From NCBI GenBank assembly GCA_958295845.1, contig OY282376.1, positions 4,353,022 through 4,417,021 on the forward strand: a DNA stretch of 64,000 nt. The letters are read 5' to 3'. Below, piece by piece: positions 16,597 to 26,308 of the stretch. The notes beneath the pieces are model-generated. The model did no database searches, was not told where the DNA came from, and saw only the letters and a program-made list of their open reading frames with translations. This DNA is from Caldilineaceae bacterium. Its GTDB lineage: Bacteria; Chloroflexota; Anaerolineae; Caldilineales; Caldilineaceae. The position numbers and the translations under genes are program-made. Position 1 is the first letter of the stretch, and the number at the start of each line of letters is the position of its first letter.

Positions 16597-17361
16597 TTAG
16601 CCCTGTCGGGCGGTAGAGAGGACGCTCGACAGAGCCCTCATCGCGAGCAGAAGCAGGAAGATGGCGAGATCAATAGCAGCGACGAGGAGGAAGGCGCCGG
16701 TCAGCAGCTGAAGCGGACCGAAGAGGACGTTCAGCAGAAGACGTACATTGCGGCCCGACTGATCGACCACCACGAACAGCGCGCCGATGAGAACGATATA
16801 GATGCCCAGTGACTTGAGCGGCGCGCGGTCGCTGGCGCTGGGCATCATCGCGTTGGCGATCGCGAAAAGGAGATAGCTCCACCACAGGCTGTCGGGCTTG
16901 TGGGCGAGGCCGTCAACGACGAAGGTCAGCCCGTCCAGCAGCCTGCCGGTACGCCAGGCGAAGGCGAGAGTCTGCGTATCGAAAACCCGCTCGCCGATCA
17001 GTACAATCAGCGCGGACCCCACCAATAGGGGGGCCAGCCCCACCAGGCTATCCCACACGGCCCCCCCGGACGAGACTGTCACGCTCCCCAAGCCGATGGT
17101 ATTGCGGGTGTATTTTGGCCATACGCGGAATTTGCTGGTCTTCAGACCTAAGAGCCTGGCTACCAGCCAGTGGGAGGCCTCGTGGATAAGAATGCCGGGC
17201 AGGTAGATCAGGAACAGAATCACCATCGCCAAGTCTTCGGAACCGGTGATCAGATAGACGATTTCCTGGATCAGCAGGCCGATTCGCCAGCTCAGCCACC
17301 AGAGGCCAGCGAGCAGGATGAAGAAGAGGACGAAGAGAAGATATGGAGAGAATGGAGACAT
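16597..17361 (-). CDS. Predicted integral membrane M50-like metalloprotease
   Basis: The product has several hydrophobic segments and the motif GILIHEASHWLVARLLGL, an HExxH zinc site inside a membrane helix, as in site-2-protease-like M50 proteins. A later NAMMPSASDRAPL resembles the M50 third-ligand region (NxxPxxxxD). The PDZ domain of RseP types is absent. Function is unknown; intramembrane proteolysis or a pseudo-protease role is possible. I use the ATG at 17361 (MSPFSPYLLF); the frame continues to a TTG at 17409 but that part is encoded by a GAGGAGA repeat. It follows tpiA on the same strand. Confidence 0.65.
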   Translation of the reverse strand: MSPFSPYLLFVLFFILLAGLWWLSWRIGLLIQEIVYLITGSEDLAMVILFLIYLPGILIHEASHWLVARLLGLKTSKFRVWPKYTRNTIGLGSVTVSSGGAVWDSLVGLAPLLVGSALIVLIGERVFDTQTLAFAWRTGRLLDGLTFVVDGLAHKPDSLWWSYLLFAIANAMMPSASDRAPLKSLGIYIVLIGALFVVVDQSGRNVRLLLNVLFGPLQLLTGAFLLVAAIDLAIFLLLLAMRALSSVLSTARQG

Positions 17362-17371
17362 GTGGGAGAGC

Positions 17372-17406
17372 GAGGAGAGAGTGAAGAGGAGAGAGGAGAG
17401 AGAGGC
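17372..17406. repeat. Degenerate heptanucleotide tandem repeat (GAGGAGA)n
   Basis: Five units of seven bases read GAGGAGA, GAGTGAA, GAGGAGA, GAGGAGA and GAGAGGC on the plus strand, upstream of the M50-like gene. The purine run continues imperfectly to about 17340. Similar heptamer arrays occur at other gene ends in the window. Confidence 0.75.
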
Positions 17407-17482
17407 CAATCACTGTCCCAGCTATGTCTCGTTCCTCGCTCCATACACCAGTTTGCCGTAAGGCAAATCGGCGGGGCGCGGG

Positions 17483-18250
17483 TCAGCCGCCGTATTGTTC
17501 GGCCGTGATTTTCACCATTTGGGCGTAACTGGCTGCCTCAAGCGATGCGCCACCGATTAGAGCGCCATCGATATCGGGTTGTTCCATGATTTCGCCGATA
17601 TTGTCCGGTTTGGTGCTGCCACCGTAGAGGACGCGGGTCGTGTCGGCGACGGAGCCGCCGTGTGACTCGCGCAGGATGTTGCGTACCAAGCCACAGATTT
17701 CGCCAGCCGTCTCTGCGGTGGCGGCCCTGCCTGTGCCGATAGCCCAGATGGGTTCGTAGGCGATTACGAGAGATTGAAGTTGCTCAGCGCTTAGACCGGC
17801 CAGGGCGGCTTGCACCTGTGCGGTGATAATGGCGGCGGTTTGGCCGCTTTCGTTCTGATCGAGGCTTTCGCCGACGCAGACGATCGGGGCCAGTTGGTGC
17901 GTCAACGCGGCATGGGTCTTTTTGTTTACGGTTTCGTCGGTTTCGCCGAAGAGTTGGCGGCGCTCGCTGTGCCCAAGGATGACATAGTCGGCGAGACCCT
18001 GGAGCATGGGCGGGCTGATCTCTCCGGTAAAGGCGCCGCTATCTTGCCAGTGGCAGTTTTGGGCGCCGAGAGAAAATGGCATTGCGGACGATATCGCCTT
18101 CAGCGGGTGCAGACAGACGGATGGCGGGCACAGCAGCATTTCCACCGCGGTCGTGTCACCGACCAATTGGACTATCTGGCGGGTGAGGGCGAGCGCCTCG
18201 GCCACGGTCATGTTCATTTTCCAGTTGCCGGCCATCATTGGTTTACGCAT
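17483..18250 (-). CDS. tpiA: Triosephosphate isomerase
   Basis: TpiA interconverts dihydroxyacetone phosphate and glyceraldehyde-3-phosphate. The 255-residue product has the catalytic lysine in MAGNWKMN, the histidine in VILGHSERRQLF, the glutamate in VIAYEPIWAIGTG, and the phosphate loops YGGSTKPDN and ALIGGASLEA. It lies in a minus-strand operon after gap, pgk and a 125-residue unknown, so it is a dedicated lower-glycolysis gene. Confidence 0.97.
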   Translation of the reverse strand: MRKPMMAGNWKMNMTVAEALALTRQIVQLVGDTTAVEMLLCPPSVCLHPLKAISSAMPFSLGAQNCHWQDSGAFTGEISPPMLQGLADYVILGHSERRQLFGETDETVNKKTHAALTHQLAPIVCVGESLDQNESGQTAAIITAQVQAALAGLSAEQLQSLVIAYEPIWAIGTGRAATAETAGEICGLVRNILRESHGGSVADTTRVLYGGSTKPDNIGEIMEQPDIDGALIGGASLEAASYAQMVKITAEQYGG

Positions 18251-18449
18251 TCCTGGTGTTCTCCGCAGAAGGATGTGTCAGGCGGCGGCGCGAAAAATTG
18301 TGAAGAGGATGCATGGGAGGTGGGTCAGACAGATTTTGCCCTGTGATGGGCGGACTGATTCTGCCTGCAGGCATCCAGCTGCTGCCACATTGCGACAAGT
18401 CTTTTTCAGACGACAATTGAATCTGGTCTCCAGCTGCCGCTTCAGCTTT

Positions 18450-18827
18450 CTAGCCGGATTGGGAGTCGTCGGCTTCCGTATTTTCTTCTTCGGGCGGGGC
18501 GTTGAAGCGTATCAGCTCTTCTTCGTACTCCTCCTGGGTTAGCCAACGACCGCCACTGACTTCATGGTGAGAGACCTTTTTGCCGCGGTCGAACCAGATT
18601 TCGACTTCGACTTGGGTAAAACAGCGGTTCTTGCCGGACCCTTGCAGTACTTTGCGGGTGTAGTACCGGTCGTCCTTTTCGTCATCACGGCTAAGACTGT
18701 TGACCAGATCGATTTCGGCCATGATCGGTTCGCGGCAGCGGTTGCTGTAGACATAGATGGGCAGGGAACGATTGCCGCCTCCGCCGCCGCCCGAAAAGAA
18801 CGATGCCAGTTTCTTAAGAAAACTCAT
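18450..18827 (-). CDS. Conserved protein of unknown function in glycolytic operon
   Basis: This 125-residue protein begins MSFLKKLASFFSGGGGGG, an amphipathic start and glycine run, then PIYVYSNRCREPIMAEIDLV, a central QVEVEIWFDRGKKV segment and an acidic, disordered-looking C-terminus. I do not recognise a named domain. Two cysteines (NRCREP and KNRCFTQ) are separated by about 38 residues. The ATG lies only three bases past the pgk stop, so it is co-translated with pgk and upstream of tpiA; a link to glycolysis is inferred from position alone. Confidence 0.7.
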   Translation of the reverse strand: MSFLKKLASFFSGGGGGGNRSLPIYVYSNRCREPIMAEIDLVNSLSRDDEKDDRYYTRKVLQGSGKNRCFTQVEVEIWFDRGKKVSHHEVSGGRWLTQEEYEEELIRFNAPPEEENTEADDSQSG

Positions 18828-18830
18828 AGG

Positions 18831-20018
<1,188 letters not shown>

Positions 20019-20049
20019 GTCTCCGTGCCTTTGGTGGGTGGCGGTTGAA

Positions 20050-21060
20050 CTAGACGCCCTGGCCAGCAACAAAGGCGGCGAGATCGGTTACGCGGACACT
20101 GTACGCCCACTCGTTGTCGTACCAGGTGACGACTTTGACCAGGTCGCCGTAGCAGGCTGTAAACTCGGCATCGATCACGCTGCTATGCGGGTTGCCCTGG
20201 AAATCGGAACTGACCAGGGGTTCGTGGCTGACGTCGAGGATTCCATTCATGGGCCCGGACGCGGCTTCGGAGAAGGCGTCCAGCAGGTCGTCTGTATTGC
20301 CCGGTGAACTCGTTTTGGCGACAAAATCGACTACGCTGACGGTGGATGTGGGGACGCGCATGGCCATACCGTCAAACTTGCCGTCCAGTTCCGGAACGAC
20401 GAGGGACACGGCTTTGGCGGCGCCGGTGGTGGTAGGAATGATGTTCATGCCGGCGGCGCGGGCGCGGCGCAGGTCTTCGTGAACGAAGTCGAGGATGCGC
20501 TGGTCAGTGGTGTAGGCATGGACGGTTGTCATCAGCCCCTGTTCGATGCCGATGGTGTCGTTGACGACTTTGGCCGCGGGAGCGAGGCAGTTTGTTGTGC
20601 AGCTGGCGTTGCTGATGACGTGATGGCTGTTGGGGTTGTATTGATCGTTGTTGACACCCATGCAGATGGTGATGTCTTCGCCTTTGGCCGGAGCGCTGAT
20701 GATCACTTTTTTGGCGCCGGCGGCAATGTGGAGGGCGGCCGTTTCCCGATCACGGAAGACGCCTGTGCTCTCGACGACGATGTCAACGCCCAGTTCACCC
20801 CAGGGCAACTGGCTGGGGTCGCGCTCGCTGAGCACTTTCAGTTGGTCGCCATTGATCGTCAGATCTCCATCGGCGATGTCAACGGTGCCTTCGAAGACGC
20901 CGTAGTTGGTATCATATTTGAACAGGTGGGCCATGGTTTCCACATCACCCAGATCGTTTATAGCGACGAGGTCGAAAGTATCATTGTGGTGCTCAAACAG
21001 AGCTTTTGTTACCTGACGACCTATACGACCGAAGCCATTAATGGCGATTTTCGTGGTCAT
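20050..21060 (-). CDS. gap: Glyceraldehyde-3-phosphate dehydrogenase, type I
   Basis: Gap oxidises and phosphorylates glyceraldehyde-3-phosphate with NAD. The 336-residue product has the Rossmann motif INGFGRIGRQVTKAL, the catalytic Cys in SNASCTTNCLAPAAK, the histidine in TVHAYTTDQRI, and the signature TTTGAAKAVSLVVPEL. D in AINDL after the second strand suggests NAD preference. The ATG (MTTKIAINGF) follows GAGGAGACTCTCAA; upstream in-frame codons are not conserved. It heads the gap-pgk-tpiA operon; TTGTCA at 21131-21136 (minus strand) may belong to its promoter. Confidence 0.97.
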   Translation of the reverse strand: MTTKIAINGFGRIGRQVTKALFEHHNDTFDLVAINDLGDVETMAHLFKYDTNYGVFEGTVDIADGDLTINGDQLKVLSERDPSQLPWGELGVDIVVESTGVFRDRETAALHIAAGAKKVIISAPAKGEDITICMGVNNDQYNPNSHHVISNASCTTNCLAPAAKVVNDTIGIEQGLMTTVHAYTTDQRILDFVHEDLRRARAAGMNIIPTTTGAAKAVSLVVPELDGKFDGMAMRVPTSTVSVVDFVAKTSSPGNTDDLLDAFSEAASGPMNGILDVSHEPLVSSDFQGNPHSSVIDAEFTACYGDLVKVVTWYDNEWAYSVRVTDLAAFVAGQGV

Positions 21061-21289
21061 TTGAGAGTCTCCTCGGCAAGGTTGGACATTTGCTAATATC
21101 CGCAATTTTACCATATCGGGTCTGAATCGCTGACAATTCCGGTGTGTGAACTGTGATTTGCGCTGTGCGGCGTATGGGCGCTGTACGGGGCGTATGCGGG
21201 GGCGGCTTTCCGGCAACCGTTTGCGTGGTTTTGGGAACAGAGTTTACAATTATTGTCGGGCAGTGCATTTTCAGATTCAAGGAGTGCCC

Positions 21290-22678
21290 GTGTCGATCAG
21301 GGCAGCGCCAGAGTTGGTTCCTACAAGGCGGCTTACATACGAAGAGGCGATTGGCGTATTATTTCATGATGCCAGGTTTGACGGCCGCGCGCCCCGGTCG
21401 AAGGATCCGGAGAGCCGATTGGAACGGATGCGGGCGGTGCTGGCGGCACTGGACAACCCCCAGGAGCGCTTTCGAATCGTCCATGTGACGGGCACAAAGG
21501 GCAAGGGCAGCACCAGCGCCTATACGGAGTCGATCCTTCGTCATTTGGGCTATCGCACCGGTCTGTTCACCAGTCCCCACCTGCACACTTTCCGAGAACG
21601 CATGCGCGTGGATGGACAGTTGATCTCGCAGGAAAAGTGTGCCGAGTTAATTCAACGAGCACTACCTTTTTTGGAAGCGACCCCCGATCTGACCGTTTTT
21701 GGTCGAATCACTGTCATTGCCTTCCTTTACTTTGCAGAGGCAGAGGTCGATTGGGCGGTGGTGGAGGTGGGGATAGGCGGCCGCCTGGACAGCACCAATA
21801 TTGTGCGCCCGGAGGTGTGCGGCATCACCCATATCAGCAAGGACCACATGCATATTCTCGGCGAAAGCCTGGAGGAGATTGCGGGAGAGAAGGCCGGTAT
21901 CATCAAACGCAAGAAGCCAGTATTCAGTGCGCCGCAGAAGCAGAGAGCAAAGGAGGTCTTGCGACGGGTAGCCGAGGATATGGAGGCGCCGCTGTCGGAG
22001 GTACAGCTCTACCGGCGGGCCACGCTGCCGCTGGTTGGGAAGCACCAGCAGATCAATGCCGGTATCGCCTACGAGATGGTGCGGGCACTGCACCGAGCTG
22101 GTCTGGTCCAGTGGGATGATCAGCTTGTAGACAGCGGTCTGGTCCAGACCAAGTGGCCTTGCCGCATAGAGTGGCTGCCGCAGCCGGCTGGTGGGGGCAT
22201 GCCTCTGGTTGTGGACTGTGCTCACAACAGAGACAGCCTGGAGATACTGCTTTCGACAGTTGCCGCAACTCAGGGGGGGCGGCCGTTTACGTTCGTTTTC
22301 GGGGTCAACAGCGACAAGGATATTGCGCCGATGCTGGAGCTGGCGATGGCGGCGTCGCCGCGGATTGTACTGGTGCAGAGTCGTCATCCGAAAGCGTTAC
22401 CTGTGCGGGAGTTGCGAGCGGTCATCGGATCGTTGCCAGAGGGCGAAGGTCGAAAGGTGGTTGCGGCGCCGTCGATGGACGCAGCGATTGGGACTGCGCA
22501 AGAGATTACGCCGACGGACGGCTATATTGTCGGTACCGGTTCCGTATTCGTGGCCGCCGAACTACGGGAGGCATGGAATGGGTTGTACCCTGGCCTCTTG
22601 CAGGGGGATGACTGGATTCACGAAGCCAATACTGATCCGCCGCTGGCTCCACTGCCCCCCGCTTACGGCACCGTCTGA
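21290..22678 (+). CDS. folC: Folylpolyglutamate/dihydrofolate synthase
   Basis: FolC adds glutamate to folates. The 462-residue product has the P-loop HVTGTKGKGSTSAYTESIL, the folate-loop sequence LFTSPHLHTFRERM, and EVGIGGRLDSTNIV, TGxG-type and VVDCAHNRDSLEIL motifs in order. The start is GTG behind CAAGGAGTGCCC; the open frame extends upstream towards the divergent gap gene without conservation. A lipoprotein gene starts three bases after its stop. Confidence 0.94.
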   Translation: MSIRAAPELVPTRRLTYEEAIGVLFHDARFDGRAPRSKDPESRLERMRAVLAALDNPQERFRIVHVTGTKGKGSTSAYTESILRHLGYRTGLFTSPHLHTFRERMRVDGQLISQEKCAELIQRALPFLEATPDLTVFGRITVIAFLYFAEAEVDWAVVEVGIGGRLDSTNIVRPEVCGITHISKDHMHILGESLEEIAGEKAGIIKRKKPVFSAPQKQRAKEVLRRVAEDMEAPLSEVQLYRRATLPLVGKHQQINAGIAYEMVRALHRAGLVQWDDQLVDSGLVQTKWPCRIEWLPQPAGGGMPLVVDCAHNRDSLEILLSTVAATQGGRPFTFVFGVNSDKDIAPMLELAMAASPRIVLVQSRHPKALPVRELRAVIGSLPEGEGRKVVAAPSMDAAIGTAQEITPTDGYIVGTGSVFVAAELREAWNGLYPGLLQGDDWIHEANTDPPLAPLPPAYGTV

Positions 22679-22681
22679 ACG

Positions 22682-24016
22682 ATGAACCACAAGAACTCAC
22701 AGTCCTCCAGTAGGCCGATTTCGAGGGGAGGGGGCATTCCTGACCCCCATTCCCAGTTTCTTCGCGGCACCAGAATAAATGGCGACGGCCTCTACCCCCG
22801 CTGGCAGTTGAAGGCACGGGCAGGTGCGTTTTGCATGCTCTGCATGCTTATCCTTTTGAGTGCGTGCGAGCCACCGGAGCCGAGCCCCGAGTTGAACATA
22901 GACCTGGGGATGATTTTGCCGGAAGAATGGAAGGCCGTCTCCACTTGGGAATCGATCAACATAGACGCTGACGCTGAGGAGGAGTACCTTCTCTTTTACC
23001 GTTACGATGCCAGCACAACTGGTGATGGTGAAGAGATCAGCGGTCCAGTCGGCGCGGTGATATACGACTCGCAGACACCGATCGGCATGCCAGAGGAGTC
23101 GGAAGATAGTTCAAGGCCGCCGGCTCCGAGGCTTCAACCCTATGCGCTGCTACCCAATTACTGGCAAGGTTCGGGTTTTGGCTTTGTGGCGCCGCCGCGG
23201 CAAACGGGTCGTCCCAATTGGTTCGTCGTCAGACGCGACGATCCAAGAGAGACTGAAAATCGGTACTTTGAGGTGCTGGCGGAGCAGATGCCGGCGTCTG
23301 TCAGCGGACAGGCGGTGGGGGAGGCGCCGGGTGATTTGCCCGCGCACGATGAGTTGATCGTGTACGGCGGCAATAGCCCAATAGGCGGCCCTACCTATAT
23401 CAGCGTATTCTGGTGGAGCACTATCAGCGAGGGGTACGGGAGCACACAGATCTCGGCGCCGGGCGGTCTGCACGTCGAAGAGTGGGACGGCGCGGCAGAC
23501 AGTTCTCCGATGCGGACTGTACGCGCCCGCTATCCCCAGTATGATCGCAGCCTGCTCTGCAAAGAGTCCCGCTTCGAGCGCCAGGTGGACCCGAACTTTA
23601 CGAGCCCAGGGGCATATCGTGCGGCCATCTATTATGAGGAGGGCCCGCGCAAACTGATCTTCTGTTACGGCATTCCCCAGTCTCCGTTTTACCCGGAAGC
23701 GGTGGTTTTGGCTTATCTGCTGCGGCCCGACCGCAATGCGCAACTCGTGATCGAGGAAGCGCGCCAAACTGTCCCACGCGCGTTGGAAGGGTTCGCCTGG
23801 GTGGATGCGCTGCAGTATATGGCTACGATCCCTACCTTTGCCGGCCAGGCAAATACCTCTCAAAGGATCACGACGCAGGTCTGGGCATCGCTCTTCTATG
23901 AATCCGGCGGCGGACTGGAGAGCAAACTCTTTGCGTTTACACTGGAACACGTCCCCTCGGACTTGAGCAACCGGACGACGGACGAGTGGCGGATCGTAGG
24001 TGTGGAACAACAGTAG
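22682..24016 (+). CDS. Predicted lipoprotein of unknown function
   Basis: The N-terminal region contains a hydrophobic stretch with lipobox MLCMLILLSACEPPEPSP near residue 55, so a lipid-anchored extracytoplasmic protein is likely. The remainder has no domain I recognise; a central part (YVYGGN-like, DELIVYGGNSPIGGPTYISV) and aromatic-rich segments suggest a beta-rich fold. The start is uncertain: ATG 22682 immediately follows folC, but has no clear ribosome-binding site, and the long pre-signal region would be unusual; TTG inside WQLKARAG is an alternative. Confidence 0.65.
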   Translation: MNHKNSQSSSRPISRGGGIPDPHSQFLRGTRINGDGLYPRWQLKARAGAFCMLCMLILLSACEPPEPSPELNIDLGMILPEEWKAVSTWESINIDADAEEEYLLFYRYDASTTGDGEEISGPVGAVIYDSQTPIGMPEESEDSSRPPAPRLQPYALLPNYWQGSGFGFVAPPRQTGRPNWFVVRRDDPRETENRYFEVLAEQMPASVSGQAVGEAPGDLPAHDELIVYGGNSPIGGPTYISVFWWSTISEGYGSTQISAPGGLHVEEWDGAADSSPMRTVRARYPQYDRSLLCKESRFERQVDPNFTSPGAYRAAIYYEEGPRKLIFCYGIPQSPFYPEAVVLAYLLRPDRNAQLVIEEARQTVPRALEGFAWVDALQYMATIPTFAGQANTSQRITTQVWASLFYESGGGLESKLFAFTLEHVPSDLSNRTTDEWRIVGVEQQ

Positions 24017-24429
24017 TAGTGCGGGTCCGCAGTTCGTCGACTGGTTTCTACGCAGCCTCGCCAGGCTGGCTACCGCACTCGGTGGTCTGTAGACGGCGCA
24101 ACTTCATTCCCTTCATTCCAATCTCACAGTTCAATTCTGACGGATCGCGTTAGTACGCGGTTTAATTTGCGCAGCGGGCGGTCTGTCGGCGTCTGTGCCC
24201 TAGACGGTAATCCTGACTGCATGCCGTTATTGGAATGCTGGCGAGGACGCGTGGTGGGCGGCGCGATAGGTTTTGACAGGGCAGAAGTCCGGACCGGTAG
24301 CTAATGGTACCGCGATTGGGTCATGATAGTGAGTAGGAAACGATCCAGAAACTGCTGGAAGAGAAACGGTTAGCAGAGCACCTTGCACAATGTGTGCAGA
24401 TCTTTGGAGGCATTACCGGGAATAAGACT
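24017..24429 (+). other. Gene-free interval upstream of the thiolase
   Basis: No coding frame is convincing in these 413 bases. A TTGACA (24273-24278) with TAGCTA 19 bases further on may be a weak promoter for the thiolase gene. Nothing else stands out. Confidence 0.35.
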
Positions 24430-25593
24430 ATGCGCAATGTTTCGATAGTTGGAATCGGTCAAATTCCTGTCGGAGAGCATTGGGATCTGTCTGTCCGACA
24501 TATCGCGTATCATGCGATTGCGGAGGCGTTGGAGGAGGCCGGGACGGACCAGGTGGACGCTCTGTTCGTCGGCAACATGCTTAGCGGCGGTCTGTTGAGC
24601 CAGGAACACCTGGCGACCTTGGTTGCAGATTTCTGTGGACTTCGAAACGTGGAGGCGGCGAAGATCGAATCGGCTTGCGCGAGCGGCGCGTCGGCGCTTC
24701 GCGTTGGTCACATGGCGGTCGCCAGCGGCATGCACGATGTTGTCGTGGTTTGCGGTGTGGAGAAGATGACGGACACGACAGGAGAGAGCACGACGGCCGG
24801 CCTGGCCACGGCGGCGGACGCTGAATATGAGGCGGCGCACGGCGTCACATTTGTGGGGTTGAACGCGCTGATTATGCAGCGGTATATGTACGAGTTCGAC
24901 GTACCGATCGATGCATTTGCAGGCTTCAGCATCAATGCGCATCGAAATGGCGTAAAGAACGCCAATGCCATGTTCCAGAAGCCGATTTCGCTCGAAGCGT
25001 ATCTGAATGCTCCGATGATTGCGACACCTATCAACATGATGGACAGCAGTCCGGTCTGCGACGGGGCGGCGGCGGTGGTTCTGGTGGCGTCAGAGCAGGC
25101 GGGGGCATACGTGACCGGCCATCATCCCGGCGCGGTGCAGATTCTGGCAAGCGCCAGCGCCAACGATACGATCGCTCTGCATGATCGCAAAGATCCGCTC
25201 TTTCTCGAAGCCGCCTATGTCAGCAGCCAGAAGGCGTATATGCAGAGCGGCGTGACGCCAGCCGATATCGGCTTTTTTGAACTCCATGATGCCTTCACAA
25301 TCATGAGCGCGCTCAGCCTGGAGGCAACGGGCTATTCGAGGCGGGGCGAGGGTTGGCATCTGGCCGCTGACGATGCGATTGGCCCTGAAGGGAAGATACC
25401 AATCAGCACGTTGGGCGGGTTGAAGAGCCGGGGGCATCCGGTTGGGGCAACGGGAATGTACCAAATTGTGGAGGCCGTGCAGCAGTTGCGGGGCGAGGCT
25501 GGAGAGGGCCAGATCGGGAATGCATCGGTTGGGATGACGCAGAACATCGGCGGAAGCGGTGCGACAATCGTCACCCATATTCTGGGCGGGTGA
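24430..25593 (+). CDS. Thiolase family protein (SCP-x/archaeal acetyl-CoA acetyltransferase type)
   Basis: The 387-residue product has the thiolase nucleophile in IESACASGASALRVGHMA, VCGVEKMTD, and the C-terminal GGLKSRGHPVGATGMYQIVE block with the catalytic histidine. The second cysteine motif of bacterial thiolases (CxGGG) is replaced by NIGGSGATIV, which marks the SCP-x/archaeal subgroup. It likely condenses or cleaves acyl-CoA units. It is followed by a DUF35 OB-fold protein, the partner of archaeal thiolase/HMG-CoA-synthase complexes. The ATG gives MRNVSIVGIGQIP; upstream residues are unconserved. Confidence 0.88.
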   Translation: MRNVSIVGIGQIPVGEHWDLSVRHIAYHAIAEALEEAGTDQVDALFVGNMLSGGLLSQEHLATLVADFCGLRNVEAAKIESACASGASALRVGHMAVASGMHDVVVVCGVEKMTDTTGESTTAGLATAADAEYEAAHGVTFVGLNALIMQRYMYEFDVPIDAFAGFSINAHRNGVKNANAMFQKPISLEAYLNAPMIATPINMMDSSPVCDGAAAVVLVASEQAGAYVTGHHPGAVQILASASANDTIALHDRKDPLFLEAAYVSSQKAYMQSGVTPADIGFFELHDAFTIMSALSLEATGYSRRGEGWHLAADDAIGPEGKIPISTLGGLKSRGHPVGATGMYQIVEAVQQLRGEAGEGQIGNASVGMTQNIGGSGATIVTHILGG

Positions 25594-25755
25594 CCTGGCG
25601 GTGTGCGGTGTGCGACGGGCGATCCGGTGGGCAAACGGCTGTCAGAAGCTATCAGCACTGTTGCGCGGGTTCGTTCAGGTAGAAATTGATAGGTCGATAG
25701 GCATAGGATCGAGGTCCAGAAGCGACATTGATCGGATTCAGTCAGCGAGGAAGCT

Positions 25756-26160
25756 ATGAGTATTGCCAGCCTCTGGCGAACCAAACAGCAGCGATACAGT
25801 CTTCAGGGCGAGATTTGTCCTGACTGTCATAAGGCGATATTTCCCCCGCGCGATGTCTGTCCCCATTGCAGTGAGGCAGCGGGCCCGCTGCACACGATGA
25901 GCGGGCGGGGCGAGGTATATAGCTATACGAAGATGTTCAATGTGCCGGATGGTTTTCTGGCGCAACGTCCGTATACGATGGCGCTGGTCAAACTGGAGGA
26001 AGGCCCGATGGTGACGGCGCAGTTGACCGATATCTCTGATGAGGATGTTGAGATTGGCATGCCGGTGGAGATGGTGACACGCAAGCTGCGCGAGGAGGGC
26101 GACAGCGGCGAGATCGTCTACGGGTACAAATTCCGGCCAGTTTTCGCGGCGGCAGATTGA
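25756..26160 (+). CDS. Zinc-ribbon/OB-fold acyl-CoA-binding protein (DUF35 family)
   Basis: The 134-residue product has an N-terminal rubredoxin-like zinc ribbon (CPDC near residue 20 and CPHC about 14 residues later) and a C-terminal OB fold with GRGEVYSYTKM and YTMALVKLEEGPMVTAQL. Members of this family scaffold thiolases and shuttle CoA intermediates. It lies 162 bases after the thiolase on the same strand, so I infer a functional pair. AGCGAGGAAGCT precedes the ATG. Confidence 0.88.
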   Translation: MSIASLWRTKQQRYSLQGEICPDCHKAIFPPRDVCPHCSEAAGPLHTMSGRGEVYSYTKMFNVPDGFLAQRPYTMALVKLEEGPMVTAQLTDISDEDVEIGMPVEMVTRKLREEGDSGEIVYGYKFRPVFAAAD

Positions 26161-26308
26161 GGCGCGCCACGACGGGGGCAGTCTGACGGCGCTATTTTCG
26201 AATCAGAATATCCTTGGCGACGCAAGCGTATATTTTTTTGCTGCGCCGGGGTTTATGGTGGACAATAGGGGCCTCGTATGGGATAATTGCTCCCAGGAGG
26301 CATTTTGA

